A stretch of 17,467 bases of DNA from an uncultured Dermatophilus sp. (GTDB lineage: Bacteria > Actinomycetota > Actinomycetes > Actinomycetales > Dermatophilaceae). The stretch is from contig CAMCQD010000003.1 in assembly GCA_945876925.1 (NCBI GenBank), positions 1 to 17,467 on the forward strand. Direction: 5' to 3'. A program made the position numbers and the translations under genes. The notes below the pieces were generated by a model. That model saw only the letters and a program-made list of their open reading frames with translations, was not told where the DNA came from and searched no databases. Each line of letters starts with the position of its first letter. Position 1 is the first letter of the stretch. Below are positions 1 through 7,350 of this stretch, in pieces.

Positions 1-709
1 TCCGGCCCGGGCCGTAGGCGGTGAACGCCCCCGACAGGGTGGCCGAGCGGCCGTCGTCGTACCCGAACAGCACCGAGAACTCGCCCTCGACCCCGGTGTC
101 GTAGGTGCCGCCGGCCGCGTGCACCACATCTGGCGTGCCCAGGATGTGCTGGGCGAAGGAGATGACGTACACGCCCAGGTCAAGAACCGCCCCGCCGCCC
201 AGCTCCGGATTGAACAGCCGGTCGGACGGGTCGAACTCACGGAACGCGGTGAGGTCGCCGTGCACCCCGCGGACCTCCCCGATCTCCCCGGAGGCAATGA
301 GATCGCGGATGGCGGCCAGGGCCGGGTTGAACCTGGTCCACATCGCCTCCATGCAGAACACGCCCGCCTCCCGGGCCGCATCGACGATCCGGCGCGTGTC
401 GGCGACCGTCGCCGTGAACGCCTTCTCGATGAGCACGGCCTTGCCCCCGGCGATCGCGGCCAGGGCGATGCCGGCGTGCTGCGGATGCGGGGTGGCGATG
501 TAGATCGCGTCGATGCCCGGATCGGTGGCCAGCTCGTCGTACGAGCCGATCGCCCGCGGGATGCCATGCCCGGCGGCGAACTCCCGGGCCCGCTCCAGCG
601 ACCGGGATCCGACCGCCACGAGCTCCCCGTTGCTCACCTTCGCGAATGCCCCGGCCATGACGGCGGCCATCCGCCCGGGACCGGCGATTCCCCAGCGCAC
701 TGTGCTCAT
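1..709 (-). CDS. Gfo/Idh/MocA-family NAD(P)-dependent oxidoreductase (3' end beyond window)
   Basis: Only the first 236 residues are in the window. The ATG at 709-707 is preceded by a strong Shine-Dalgarno (AGGAGGAGA about 6 nt upstream). An N-terminal Rossmann fold begins with GIAGPGRMA (residues 7-15). It is followed by IATPHPQHA (71-79) and by IEKAFT (94-99), where the family lysine motif, usually EKP, reads EKA (Lys96). EAMWTRFNP (121-129) and the glycine-rich segment GGGAVLDLGVY (171-181) are typical of the C-terminal alpha/beta domain and resemble the dimeric dihydrodiol dehydrogenase-like branch. Such enzymes oxidise or reduce sugars, inositols or diols in the cytoplasm; the substrate cannot be told from sequence. 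It lies 94 nt downstream of the menC-like gene on the same strand, so cotranscription is possible but not shown. The family call is secure; the function is not. Confidence 0.9.
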   Translation of the reverse strand, partial: MSTVRWGIAGPGRMAAVMAGAFAKVSNGELVAVGSRSLERAREFAAGHGIPRAIGSYDELATDPGIDAIYIATPHPQHAGIALAAIAGGKAVLIEKAFTATVADTRRIVDAAREAGVFCMEAMWTRFNPALAAIRDLIASGEIGEVRGVHGDLTAFREFDPSDRLFNPELGGGAVLDLGVYVISFAQHILGTPDVVHAAGGTYDTGVEGEFSVLFGYDDGRSATLSGAFTAYGPGR

Positions 710-758
710 CGTGTCTCCTCCTGCTCGGCTGGATCCGGCTGACTGGACTCCGGGCGGC

Positions 759-774
759 CCGGCGGTCACGCCGG
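759..774. terminator. Small GC hairpin between the racemase-like gene and the oxidoreductase gene
   Basis: CCGGCG and CGCCGG form a 6-bp perfect stem with a 4-nt loop, in the 94-nt gap between two minus-strand genes. There is no T-run. It could be a weak terminator or attenuator, or chance in GC-rich DNA. Confidence 0.2.
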
Positions 775-803
775 CCGAGCCGGTCGCTCCCGGCAGGCCG
801 CGG

Positions 804-1934
804 CTACCCGGCGTCGAACCGCTCGACGGCGGTGGTGAATTCCCCGAGGGCCTCCGGGGCGGGAACCACGCCCGTGCCCGGCCCGGACGGCGGGACGAGA
901 TACCCGTCGTCCAGTTCGAACGGCTCGGTGATGTCGCGGGTGAAGTAGCGGCTGGTGGCCGAGATATCCCCCGGGAGCGTGAACCCGGGCAGCGTCGCCA
1001 GGGCGAGGTTGCCCGCGCGCCCGATGCCCAGCTCCAGCAGCCCCCCGCAGAACACGGGCACCCCGTGGGCCAGGCACAGGTCGTGGATGATCCGGGCGCT
1101 GAGGTATCCGCCGACCCGGGCCGGCTTGATGTTGATCGCGCCGGCCGCGCCGAGGGTGATCGCGCTGACGGCGTCCCCCACGGTGACGATGGACTCGTCC
1201 AGGCACACCGGGGTGTCCATCGCGGCGGCGAGCCGGGCGTGCAAGGTGAGCTGATCAGCGCCGAACGGCTGCTCCACCAGCAGCAGCCCGTACTCGTCCA
1301 GGCGCAGCAGGCGCCCCAGGTCGGCGGCACCGTAGGCCTGATTGGCGTCGACCTGAAGCGGCAGGTCATCGCCGAACTCCGCGCGCACCGCCGCGACCGG
1401 CTCGATATCCCACCCCGGCTCGATCTTGAGCTTGACCCTGCGGTAACCCGCTGCGAGATACTCCCCGACCCAGCTGAGCAGGGTGCCGGCCGAATCGGGA
1501 ATGCCCACCGAGACGCCCACCGGCACCCGGGACCGGTGACCGCCCAGGTACGCCGCCAGCGGCATGCCGCGCTCGCGCAGCCACGCGTCCAGCACGGCGG
1601 TCTCCAGCGCGGCCTTGGCCAGCGGCATCCCGGGTACGCCCGCGAAGGCGGCCCGCAGCCTGGCTACCACGGATCCGTCCCCGGCGGCATCGGCCTCCCG
1701 CTGGGCCCGCACGGCCAGCGGGATGAGCACCCCGGTCAGCGCGAGCCGCACGGACGGCAGGAACTCGGGAAAGTACACCGGCGCCGGGTCGGCCCCGCAC
1801 TCGCCCCAGCCCTGGACATCCCCGGGCTGCCAGCCGATCAGCAGCACTTCCCGCTCGGCCTCGGTCCCGCGGGAGGTGCGGAACGGCCGGACCAGCGGCA
1901 GCCGGACGGTGCGCAGCTCGACGGTGACGCTCAT
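804..1934 (-). CDS. menC: o-Succinylbenzoate synthase / N-succinylamino acid racemase family enzyme (enolase superfamily)
   Basis: The protein has 376 residues. The ATG at 1934-1932 has AGGAGG just upstream and overlaps the GNAT stop codon (ATGA). The enolase-superfamily architecture is complete: an N-terminal capping domain (about 1-130) and a barrel carrying the KLK motif (Lys168, Lys170), metal ligands Asp196 (DAN), Glu221 (VEQP) and Asp246 (DES), and the second catalytic lysine Lys270 (NIKPARVGG). The segment CGGLLELGIGRAGN (296-309) matches the signature of the OSBS/NSAR subfamily. OSBS dehydrates SHCHC in menaquinone synthesis, while NSAR racemises N-succinylamino acids; many members do both. 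The coupled GNAT gene and the absence of other men genes here make NSAR activity plausible. That is inference from context; sequence alone does not separate the two activities. The gene symbol denotes the family. Confidence 0.9.
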   Translation of the reverse strand: MSVTVELRTVRLPLVRPFRTSRGTEAEREVLLIGWQPGDVQGWGECGADPAPVYFPEFLPSVRLALTGVLIPLAVRAQREADAAGDGSVVARLRAAFAGVPGMPLAKAALETAVLDAWLRERGMPLAAYLGGHRSRVPVGVSVGIPDSAGTLLSWVGEYLAAGYRRVKLKIEPGWDIEPVAAVRAEFGDDLPLQVDANQAYGAADLGRLLRLDEYGLLLVEQPFGADQLTLHARLAAAMDTPVCLDESIVTVGDAVSAITLGAAGAINIKPARVGGYLSARIIHDLCLAHGVPVFCGGLLELGIGRAGNLALATLPGFTLPGDISATSRYFTRDITEPFELDDGYLVPPSGPGTGVVPAPEALGEFTTAVERFDAG

Positions 1935-2731
1935 GCCCCCTCCTGGCCCGGGGCCGCCTCCCCGGCCGGGGCCAGCACGTAGCTGCCGTCGCGGGTGAAC
2001 CCGGTGACGCGCCGGTCCCCGGCCGACTCGAACACCTCCCGGATGGCCAGCCGCCACGCCAGCGCGGCCGCCGGGTCGGTGCGCCGCAGCGTCTCGATGT
2101 CGGCGGGGGTGCCGGCCAGCCAGGGCACCCCGCCGGGAACGTCCCCGGCCCCGCGCACGGGCAGGCCGGTGACCGGGTCGGCGGACAGCACGACCACGCC
2201 CTCGGGCTCGGCCGGGGCACGGGACGTGCCGGGACGCAGCTCCCAGCTGACGTGCAGCCGGTCGGCCGGGTCCCCGGCGTTGATCCCGTCCGGGATGGGC
2301 GGGTAGTGCTCGCGGGCGAATCCGGTGACGCCGGCGCCGAGCCGGTTGAGGTTGACGTGCGCGTTGCGCCGCACGAGCGGGTCATACGTCCACACGATCC
2401 GGGCCGCGCCGCGGGCGAGCGCCCAGTCGCGCTGGGCGAGCTTGAGCCGTCCGCCCAGGCCGCGCCCGGCGAACCCGGGCAGCACCCCGGCGATCAGGGA
2501 GGCGAGCGTGTCCGACCGGGGCGCGCAGGCCACCGCGACGCTGACCGCGACGAGCCGGTCCCCGGCGAACCCGCCCAGGACGCAGCCGCCCCAATCGGCT
2601 AGCGCGCCGATCACGTCCGCGGGGATCGGGGGGCTTTCCGGCGGGGCGGCGAACACCTCCGTCAGCACGGCGGCGGCCTCAGCGGCCTCGGGCGCCCCGT
2701 TCAGGGGCCTGATTGACTCTGCCGGGATCAT
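1931..2731 (-). CDS. GNAT-superfamily N-acyltransferase (COG3375-like), partner of the racemase
   Basis: The protein has 266 residues, starting at ATG 2731-2729; no strong Shine-Dalgarno is visible, so the start is moderately supported. I chose it because residues further upstream are low-complexity and unlike the family. The N-terminal two thirds (about 5-165) are a GNAT fold. The acyl-CoA-binding loop is GFAGRGLGGRLK (86-97), followed by LAQRDWALARG (98-108) and WTYDPLVRRNAHVNLNRLG (114-132), the hallmark of this predicted acetyltransferase group. Its stop overlaps the racemase start by 4 nt, indicating translational coupling. In Geobacillus, a GNAT of this type is reported as a succinyl-CoA:D-amino acid N-succinyltransferase working with NSAR; by analogy this one may acylate amino acids in the cytoplasm. 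The acyl donor and acceptor are inferred. The C-terminal 100 residues are Pro/Gly-rich and unassigned. Confidence 0.85.
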   Translation of the reverse strand: MIPAESIRPLNGAPEAAEAAAVLTEVFAAPPESPPIPADVIGALADWGGCVLGGFAGDRLVAVSVAVACAPRSDTLASLIAGVLPGFAGRGLGGRLKLAQRDWALARGAARIVWTYDPLVRRNAHVNLNRLGAGVTGFAREHYPPIPDGINAGDPADRLHVSWELRPGTSRAPAEPEGVVVLSADPVTGLPVRGAGDVPGGVPWLAGTPADIETLRRTDPAAALAWRLAIREVFESAGDRRVTGFTRDGSYVLAPAGEAAPGQEGA

Positions 2732-2964
2732 GGCACCCAGCCTGCCGCACCGGGCCGGGCCCCGGGCGGTTCGGGCGCAGATCGCGCTCACGGAGTCCTT
2801 ACCGGGCCGCGCCCGCACCTGCCCCAACTGCGGGCGCAGGCCCCCGGCGGCGGCCATTCTCGCGGCGAATTCGCTCACATAGCCGCATAATCCGTCGATG
2901 AACGGGGCAGCACCGGACCGTCCTGGCCCGGTGCCCGATCCCCTCCCGGGAGCGTGCCGCGCCC
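2732..2964. promoter_or_regulatory. Divergent intergenic region between the GNAT and lyase genes
   Basis: This 233-nt spacer separates genes transcribed in opposite directions, so it should hold promoters for both. The only promoter-like word I see for the plus strand is CATAAT (2886-2891), one mismatch from the -10 consensus, but no good -35 lies at 16-19 nt. The lyase start at 2965 has only a distant GGGAG. No convincing small gene is present. Confidence 0.3.
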
Positions 2965-4659
2965 ATGAAGGTCCTCGCCGCCATCGCCCTGCTCACCGTG
3001 CCACCGCTCGGCGCGGTGCCGCTGCTGGCCCCCGAGCGGGTATCCGCGGCGCCGCCGCAGCCCCCGGCAACCGGGCCGGCGACGATCACCCAGACCGCCC
3101 CCGCCGACCCCGACGCCACGGTCCGGGCCCCCGCCACTGCCACCGCGGACGTCCGGGCCGAGATCCAGCAGTCCTGCCCGGCGCCCTCCCCGGCGGCGGT
3201 ACCTGACGGCACCCCGATCGTGGTGTCCCTGCCCCCGGCCAGGGTGTTCACCGTCGGCGGGCTCACCGGCCGTCACTGGCGCAATCCCCCGCTGACCGAC
3301 CCGAGCTGGCGGCTGGGCTGGTACAGCTTCCGCTGGCTCACCCCGCTCGTGCGCCGCGCGCAGGCCGACGGCCAGCAGCGCTCGCTCGCGGCGCTCACCG
3401 GCCAGCTGCTGCGCTTCTACCGGGACTACCCCGACCCGGGCCGCCCGGTACCCGGCTGGGACGAGGGCAGCTCGCTGCGCCGCCTGGAGAACCTGAACTG
3501 CATGTACAGCTTCACCGGCGACGCGCGCCTGGCGGAGGCGATGCGGGCCGAGGCGGACGTGCTGTCCGGGAACCGCTACTACGGGCCGCCGTACCGCCGG
3601 GTGCACAACCACGGCCTCATGGCCAACCTGCGCCTGATCGAGGCCGGCCGGCTGACCGGGCGCACCGGGTGGGTGCAGCGGGCCCGGGACCGGATCCTCG
3701 CCGAGGCCGCGCAGGCAGTCACGCCGCAGGGCACGTCGGTGGAGCAGTCCTCCACCTACCAGGGCGTCAATACGCAGCTGTGGTCGCAGGCCGCCAGCAT
3801 CCTGGCGGGCCCCTCCCCGGCCGGGGAGAACGACCCGGCGGTGCGCTCGATCCGGGCAGTGGCCGTCAGGGCGGGCAACGTGGCCCAGTGGCTCACCGAA
3901 CCCGACGGCAACTGGGTGCAGATCGGCGACGCCACCCGAACCGCGGGCATGCCCGCACCCGGGCGCACCGATCCGGGGCTGTTCCGCGACGACGCCGCGG
4001 GGCTGATCGCGGGGCGGTGGTCCTGGCCGGACCCGGACACGACGTACTACACGGTGCGGTACGGCCCGGAACGGTTCGCCCACGGCCATCCCGACAAGGG
4101 CGCGGTCACCTGGACCACCAGCGGCACGCGCATCCTCACCGGCTCGGGCTACTTCGGCTACGACCCCGCCAGCCCGTTCGTCCGCTGGCAGCAGACCCCC
4201 GGCTCGTCGAACACCGCCTTCCCGGCCGGGGCGCGGATGAACCGCACCGGGATGCGGGTAGCCAGCGCATCGATCCGCCCCTGGCGGCACTTCTGGAAAC
4301 TCACCAGCGGGGTGTACGGGCGCACGCACACCCGCACGATCGCGGTCACCCACGCCGGGCGCTCCCTGACGGTCACCGACGCCTTCACCGGCAAGGGCGC
4401 CGCCGAGCAGGTGTGGCACCTGGATCCGCAGTGGCAGCTGAAGCCGGCGCCGCCCGACGCCCAGGAGGTGCTACTGCGTCACCCGGACGGCAAGACGCTG
4501 CGGATGCGGACCACCGGGCGGGTCGTCTCCGCGCGGCGGGGCTCCACCAGCCCGCTCGCCGGGTGGAACTTCCCCCGGCCCGGCATGCGCGTCCCCGCCT
4601 GGGAGCTGCGGGTGCGCTGGGACGGCAGGACCGCCGCCACCACCTTCACCGTGCGCTGA
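2965..4659 (+). CDS. Secreted heparinase II/III-like polysaccharide lyase
   Basis: The protein has 564 residues. The N-terminus (MK, then a hydrophobic stretch to about residue 22 and small residues around 27-29) looks like a Sec signal peptide, although the charged n-region is minimal. After a Pro/Ala/Thr-rich stretch (about 30-75), residues about 90-330 form a helical toroid-like domain with NHGLMAN (215-221) and EQSSTYQG (260-267, Tyr265), where this superfamily places its catalytic Asn/His and Tyr. The C-terminal beta-sandwich carries FAHGHPDKGAVTW (371-383) with His373, His375 and Asp377, the characteristic heparinase II/III HxHxD pattern. Such enzymes cleave uronate-containing glycans by beta-elimination. 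The substrate (alginate, glycosaminoglycan or a self-made exopolysaccharide) cannot be predicted. No other polysaccharide-utilisation gene is adjacent, and it ends 24 nt from the convergent phosphatase. Confidence 0.8.
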   Translation: MKVLAAIALLTVPPLGAVPLLAPERVSAAPPQPPATGPATITQTAPADPDATVRAPATATADVRAEIQQSCPAPSPAAVPDGTPIVVSLPPARVFTVGGLTGRHWRNPPLTDPSWRLGWYSFRWLTPLVRRAQADGQQRSLAALTGQLLRFYRDYPDPGRPVPGWDEGSSLRRLENLNCMYSFTGDARLAEAMRAEADVLSGNRYYGPPYRRVHNHGLMANLRLIEAGRLTGRTGWVQRARDRILAEAAQAVTPQGTSVEQSSTYQGVNTQLWSQAASILAGPSPAGENDPAVRSIRAVAVRAGNVAQWLTEPDGNWVQIGDATRTAGMPAPGRTDPGLFRDDAAGLIAGRWSWPDPDTTYYTVRYGPERFAHGHPDKGAVTWTTSGTRILTGSGYFGYDPASPFVRWQQTPGSSNTAFPAGARMNRTGMRVASASIRPWRHFWKLTSGVYGRTHTRTIAVTHAGRSLTVTDAFTGKGAAEQVWHLDPQWQLKPAPPDAQEVLLRHPDGKTLRMRTTGRVVSARRGSTSPLAGWNFPRPGMRVPAWELRVRWDGRTAATTFTVR

Positions 4660-4683
4660 CTGCCCCGGGCAGGCACCTGGGGG

Positions 4684-5190
4684 TCAGCTGAGCCGGGCCC
4701 GGACGTACCCGACCACGCCGGGCGCGGCCCGCCGCACCTGCTCGTAGGTGAGATCGAAATCCTCCTGGCCGCCGTACCACGGATCGGCCATGCCCAGGTC
4801 CCCCTCGGCGACGGCCTGCGGGTCGAAGCTGCGCAGCAGCACCACGGAGGCGGCCTCGTCCTCGTCCCGCGCCAGGCCCAGCAGGATGCGGTAGTGGATG
4901 TGATCGGCGGCGAGCACGAGATCGGCCTCATCGAACCAGGACGCCGTGAACCTGCGGGCGATGTGCTGGTCGAATCCGGTATCGGGAACGCCGTTACGCC
5001 GCAGCGTGGCCAGGGCCCGGCGGTCCATCCGGTTACCGAGTTCCTCGGCCGAGGTCCCGGCCGAGATCACCTCGGCCCGCCCGCCCAGCCCGGCCTCCTC
5101 CAGTGCCGCGCGCAGCACGAACTGCGCCATCGGCGAACGGCAGATGTTGCCCCAGCAGACGGTGACGATGCGGTACCGGCGTGCGCTCAT
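4684..5190 (-). CDS. Low-molecular-weight protein tyrosine phosphatase
   Basis: The protein has 168 residues, the usual length for this family. It begins at ATG 5190-5188. Longer in-frame starts exist, but the family begins only about ten residues before the active-site loop. The P-loop is CWGNICRSP: Cys12 nucleophile, Asn15, Arg18 and Ser19. The general-acid aspartate is Asp136 in ADPWYGG (135-141), a variant of the common DPYY motif. The C-terminal FDLTYEQV helix is also typical. It hydrolyses phosphotyrosine on proteins. Bacterial members often pair with BY-kinases or Wzz/Wzc-type proteins in polysaccharide export, or act as secreted or signalling phosphatases (PtpA). No kinase or signal peptide is present, so the partner is unknown. 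Its closeness to the secreted lyase is convergent and does not make an operon. Confidence 0.93.
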   Translation of the reverse strand: MSARRYRIVTVCWGNICRSPMAQFVLRAALEEAGLGGRAEVISAGTSAEELGNRMDRRALATLRRNGVPDTGFDQHIARRFTASWFDEADLVLAADHIHYRILLGLARDEDEAASVVLLRSFDPQAVAEGDLGMADPWYGGQEDFDLTYEQVRRAAPGVVGYVRARLS

Positions 5191-5289
5191 GCCAGTGAGT
5201 ATGCCCGCCGCCAGCGTTAAGAGGGCCCGCCCGCAGCGGCCGGGCACCGGCTCGCCCCCCGGAATCCGCTCAGGCGCCGCGAGCCGCTG

Positions 5290-5333
5290 GGGCAGCGTTC
5301 GCACGCCGTTCACCTGCACCCGAACCGCTGCCC
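5290..5333 (+). other. 12-bp imperfect hairpin (leader structure or attenuator candidate)
   Basis: Left arm 5290-5301 (GGGCAGC then GTTCG) pairs with right arm 5321-5333 (CGAAC, one bulged C at 5326, then GCTGCCC). That gives 12 base pairs with a 19-nt loop. Both flanking genes point away from it, so it is not a terminator for either coding sequence. No poly-U follows. Its role is unknown. Confidence 0.45.
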
Positions 5334-5340
5334 GCAACTA

Positions 5341-5366
5341 CCCTGCCGGGCCACCGCCGGGCAGGG
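5341..5366 (+). other. Second hairpin, 7 nt after the first
   Basis: CCCTGCCGG (5341-5349) pairs with CCGG (5357-5360) and CAGGG (5362-5366) around one bulged G, giving 9 base pairs with a 7-nt loop. Together with the previous hairpin it forms a tandem structured element upstream of the small gene at 5471. Confidence 0.35.
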
Positions 5367-5470
5367 GCTCACGCGCTACGGTGGTGGCCAGCGGTCCCGG
5401 TCAGCGGACCCAGGCAGCGGGCCGCGCGGGGGAGCCCGCGCCGCCTCACCATCCCTGCGGGAGTGACCTC

Positions 5471-5686
5471 ATGAGCAATGCTCTCGAATTCATCAAGGGC
5501 GTCGACCGGTTGCACGCTTTCTACACCGAGAACGTCCGGATGCTGGCGCACGCGTACGACCTCACCGATGAGGAGGCCGCGAAGATCCTGGACAACTTCG
5601 ACTACCGCAACGTGGCCCGCAGCATCCTGCGCCCGCCGCGGGTGTCCGTGATCGACGGGATGCCGGGAATCGACGGCGGGCCGTGA
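5471..5686 (+). CDS. Unrecognised 71-residue protein translationally coupled to an exporter
   Basis: The ATG at 5471 follows GGGAG with a 7-nt spacer, a good ribosome binding site. The stop overlaps the exporter's GTG start (GTGA, 4 nt), so both are very probably cotranslated; this is the main evidence that the gene is real. I do not recognise the family. Residues 3-28 (LEFIKGVDRLHAFYTENV region) and 31-53 (LTDEEAAKILDNFDYRNVA region) look like two amphipathic helices separated by a short turn. The last 18 residues are different: RPPR (54-57), then a Gly/Pro/Ile/Asp-rich tail with IDG repeated at 61-63 and 67-69. There is no signal peptide or membrane segment and no cysteine. It could be a small regulator or chaperone of the exporter, or a leader-plus-core peptide whose product the exporter secretes. 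The peptide idea is weak, because no modification enzyme is nearby. Confidence 0.75.
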   Translation: MSNALEFIKGVDRLHAFYTENVRMLAHAYDLTDEEAAKILDNFDYRNVARSILRPPRVSVIDGMPGIDGGP

Positions 5687-7170
5687 GCGACCCGCGGCTG
5701 GCCCGGCCGTGGCCGGCCGTGTGGTCGCTCATCATCGGCTTCTTCATGATCCTGCTGGATTCCACGATCGTCTCGGTGGCGACCCCGCACATCATGGCCG
5801 GGCTGGGCGCCGGGATCAGCGAGGTCGTCTGGGTGACCAGCGCCTACCTGCTGGCTTTCGCGGTGCCGCTGCTCATCACCGGGCGGATGGGTGACCGGTT
5901 CGGCCCCAGGCGGATCTACCTGGCAGGCCTGGCCGTGTTCACCGCGGCCTCGGCCTGGTGCGGCCTGGCCGGCTCGATCGGCGCGCTCGTCCTCGCCCGG
6001 GCGGTCCAGGGCCTGGGGGCGTCGCTGATGAGCCCGCAGACCATGGCCTCGATCACCCGGCTGTTCCCGCCGCACGAACGCGGGGCGGCGATGGGCGTGT
6101 GGGGCTCGGTCGCCGGAGTGGCCGGGCTGGCCGGCCCGCTGCTCGGCGGTTTCATCACCGACGTGGCCGGCTGGGCGTGGATCTTCTTCATCAACGTGCC
6201 GCTGGGACTGCTCGCGATGGCGATGGTGGCCCGCCATGTCCCCCGGTTCGCAACGCACCCGCACCGGTTCGACCACCTCGGGGTGCTGCTCAGCGGCACC
6301 GGCTCGTTCTGCCTCGTGCTCGGCATCCAGGAAGGCCAGGCCCGCGACTGGGGTCAGGTGCTGGGGCCCGCGACGGCCTGGCACCTGGTCGCCGCCGGTG
6401 TGGTGCTGCTGGCAGCGTTCGCGGCCTGGCAGCTGCGCAACCCGGGTGAGCCGCTCATCCCCCCGGGGCTGTTCCGCAACCGCAACTTCGCCCTGGCCAA
6501 CGCCGCGATCTGCGCGATCGGGGCGGGCACGGTCGCCATGTCGCTGCCGCTGATGATCTACCTGCAGCTGGCCCGCGGCCTGGCCCCGACCAGGGCCGCC
6601 CTGGTGCTCGTGCCCTCGGCCATCTGCTCGGTGCAGCTCGCCCCGGTGGTGGGGGCGAACCTGGGCCGGCGCCTGGACCCGAACTGGACCGGGGTGGCCG
6701 GGCTGGCGCTGACGGCCTCGGGCATGCTCGGGTTCGCGGCGGCGATGACGCCGGACGGCCCGGTCTGGCACCTGTACCTGCCCTCGGCGATCCTCGGGAT
6801 CGCGAACTCGATGATGTGGGCGTCGCTGTCGCTCATCGCCACCCGCGACCTGACCGGGGACAGCGCCGGAGCCGGCGCGGGGGTGTACAACGCCACCCGC
6901 CAGCTGGGCTCGGTGCTCGGCTCGGCGGCGATCGCGGCCCTCATGGAGGCCCGCGTGGCGGCGGCGCTGCCCGGGGCCGATGCGGGCGCGATGACCGGCC
7001 GTGCCGCCGGCACCCTCCCGGAGGCGGCCGCCTCCGCCCTGGCCCAGGCGATGCGCGAGTCGATGCTGCTGCCCGCGCTCGCCCTCCTCACCGGCACGGT
7101 CATCGCCTTCGGGCTGAGGCGGGTCAGCCTCACCCCGCGCCCCGCCATCCCGCCCGGAGCGGGCCCATGA
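5683..7170 (+). CDS. DHA2-family MFS multidrug exporter (EmrB/QacA type, 14 TM)
   Basis: The protein has 495 residues and a GTG start overlapping the preceding small gene. It has the drug:H+ antiporter signatures in order. Motif D1 in TM1 is MILLDSTIVSVATPHI (22-37, Asp26). Motif A in the TM2-3 loop is GRMGDRFGPRR (67-77). LARAVQGLGASLMSPQT (104-120) follows in TM4, and motif C in TM5 is GVAGLAGPLLGG (145-156). Length and hydrophobicity fit 14 membrane helices. It should export a hydrophobic or cationic compound, using the proton gradient, across the cytoplasmic membrane. The substrate is unknown. No TetR/MarR regulator is adjacent; control may act through the shared mRNA with the small gene and its structured leader. 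Confidence 0.93.
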   Translation: MSDPRLARPWPAVWSLIIGFFMILLDSTIVSVATPHIMAGLGAGISEVVWVTSAYLLAFAVPLLITGRMGDRFGPRRIYLAGLAVFTAASAWCGLAGSIGALVLARAVQGLGASLMSPQTMASITRLFPPHERGAAMGVWGSVAGVAGLAGPLLGGFITDVAGWAWIFFINVPLGLLAMAMVARHVPRFATHPHRFDHLGVLLSGTGSFCLVLGIQEGQARDWGQVLGPATAWHLVAAGVVLLAAFAAWQLRNPGEPLIPPGLFRNRNFALANAAICAIGAGTVAMSLPLMIYLQLARGLAPTRAALVLVPSAICSVQLAPVVGANLGRRLDPNWTGVAGLALTASGMLGFAAAMTPDGPVWHLYLPSAILGIANSMMWASLSLIATRDLTGDSAGAGAGVYNATRQLGSVLGSAAIAALMEARVAAALPGADAGAMTGRAAGTLPEAAASALAQAMRESMLLPALALLTGTVIAFGLRRVSLTPRPAIPPGAGP

Positions 7171-7350
7171 CGTGGTGAGCACCGCTGGGGCGCTAGCCGG
7201 CTCGCGGCCGGGGCAGGCCGTGTCCCCACGTGCCTTTCCCGCCGGTCCGTGTGATGCACGACATGTACTGTGGAGACCGAACGCTCTACCAGCGTAGGGG
7301 CGCTCCGGGGGCGCCCGTCCCGCTCGCCGAGATGAAAGAGGCGCTTGTCC
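7171..7350. promoter_or_regulatory. Intergenic region upstream of kgd
   Basis: This 180-nt gap separates the exporter stop from kgd on the same strand. TACTGT (7266-7271) is a possible -10 about 85 nt before the start, without a recognisable -35. AAAGAGG (7335-7341) is a ribosome binding site 9 nt before GTG 7351 and only 3 nt before TTG 7345, which is why I prefer the GTG start. No strong terminator for the exporter is seen. Confidence 0.35.

Larger units (their letters stand above)
5191..5470. promoter_or_regulatory. Structured divergent spacer upstream of the small-protein/exporter pair
   Basis: This 280-nt region separates the phosphatase start (minus) from the small-protein start (plus). 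It holds two tandem hairpins (5290-5333 and 5341-5366). TAnnnT words occur at 5339-5344 (TACCCT) and 5377-5382 (TACGGT), but neither has a convincing -35. If transcription starts upstream of 5290, both hairpins lie in a 5' leader of the small-protein mRNA; if it starts near 5390, they are upstream DNA elements. No supported gene is present. Confidence 0.4.

Noticed and set aside
759..774. Short hairpin as a proof that menC and the oxidoreductase are separate transcripts
   Set aside because: Six GC pairs in such GC-rich DNA are expected by chance, and there is no T-run. The operon status stays open.
513..1982. Plus-strand open frame (489 codons) across the oxidoreductase and menC region
   Set aside because: It runs through two genes read on the other strand with complete motif sets, and its own composition is non-protein-like.
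2875..4419. Long minus-strand open frame (514 codons) opposite the lyase gene
   Set aside because: It is rich in Arg/Gly/Pro/His with no domain, and it mirrors a well-supported plus-strand gene with signal peptide and motifs. Such shadow frames are expected at this GC content.
5471..5686. RiPP precursor peptide interpretation of the 71-residue protein
   Set aside because: The leader/core look and the adjacent exporter are suggestive, but there is no modifying enzyme, protease or recognition-element protein in the window and no Cys in the tail; Ser appears only at position 59. I kept it only as an alternative.
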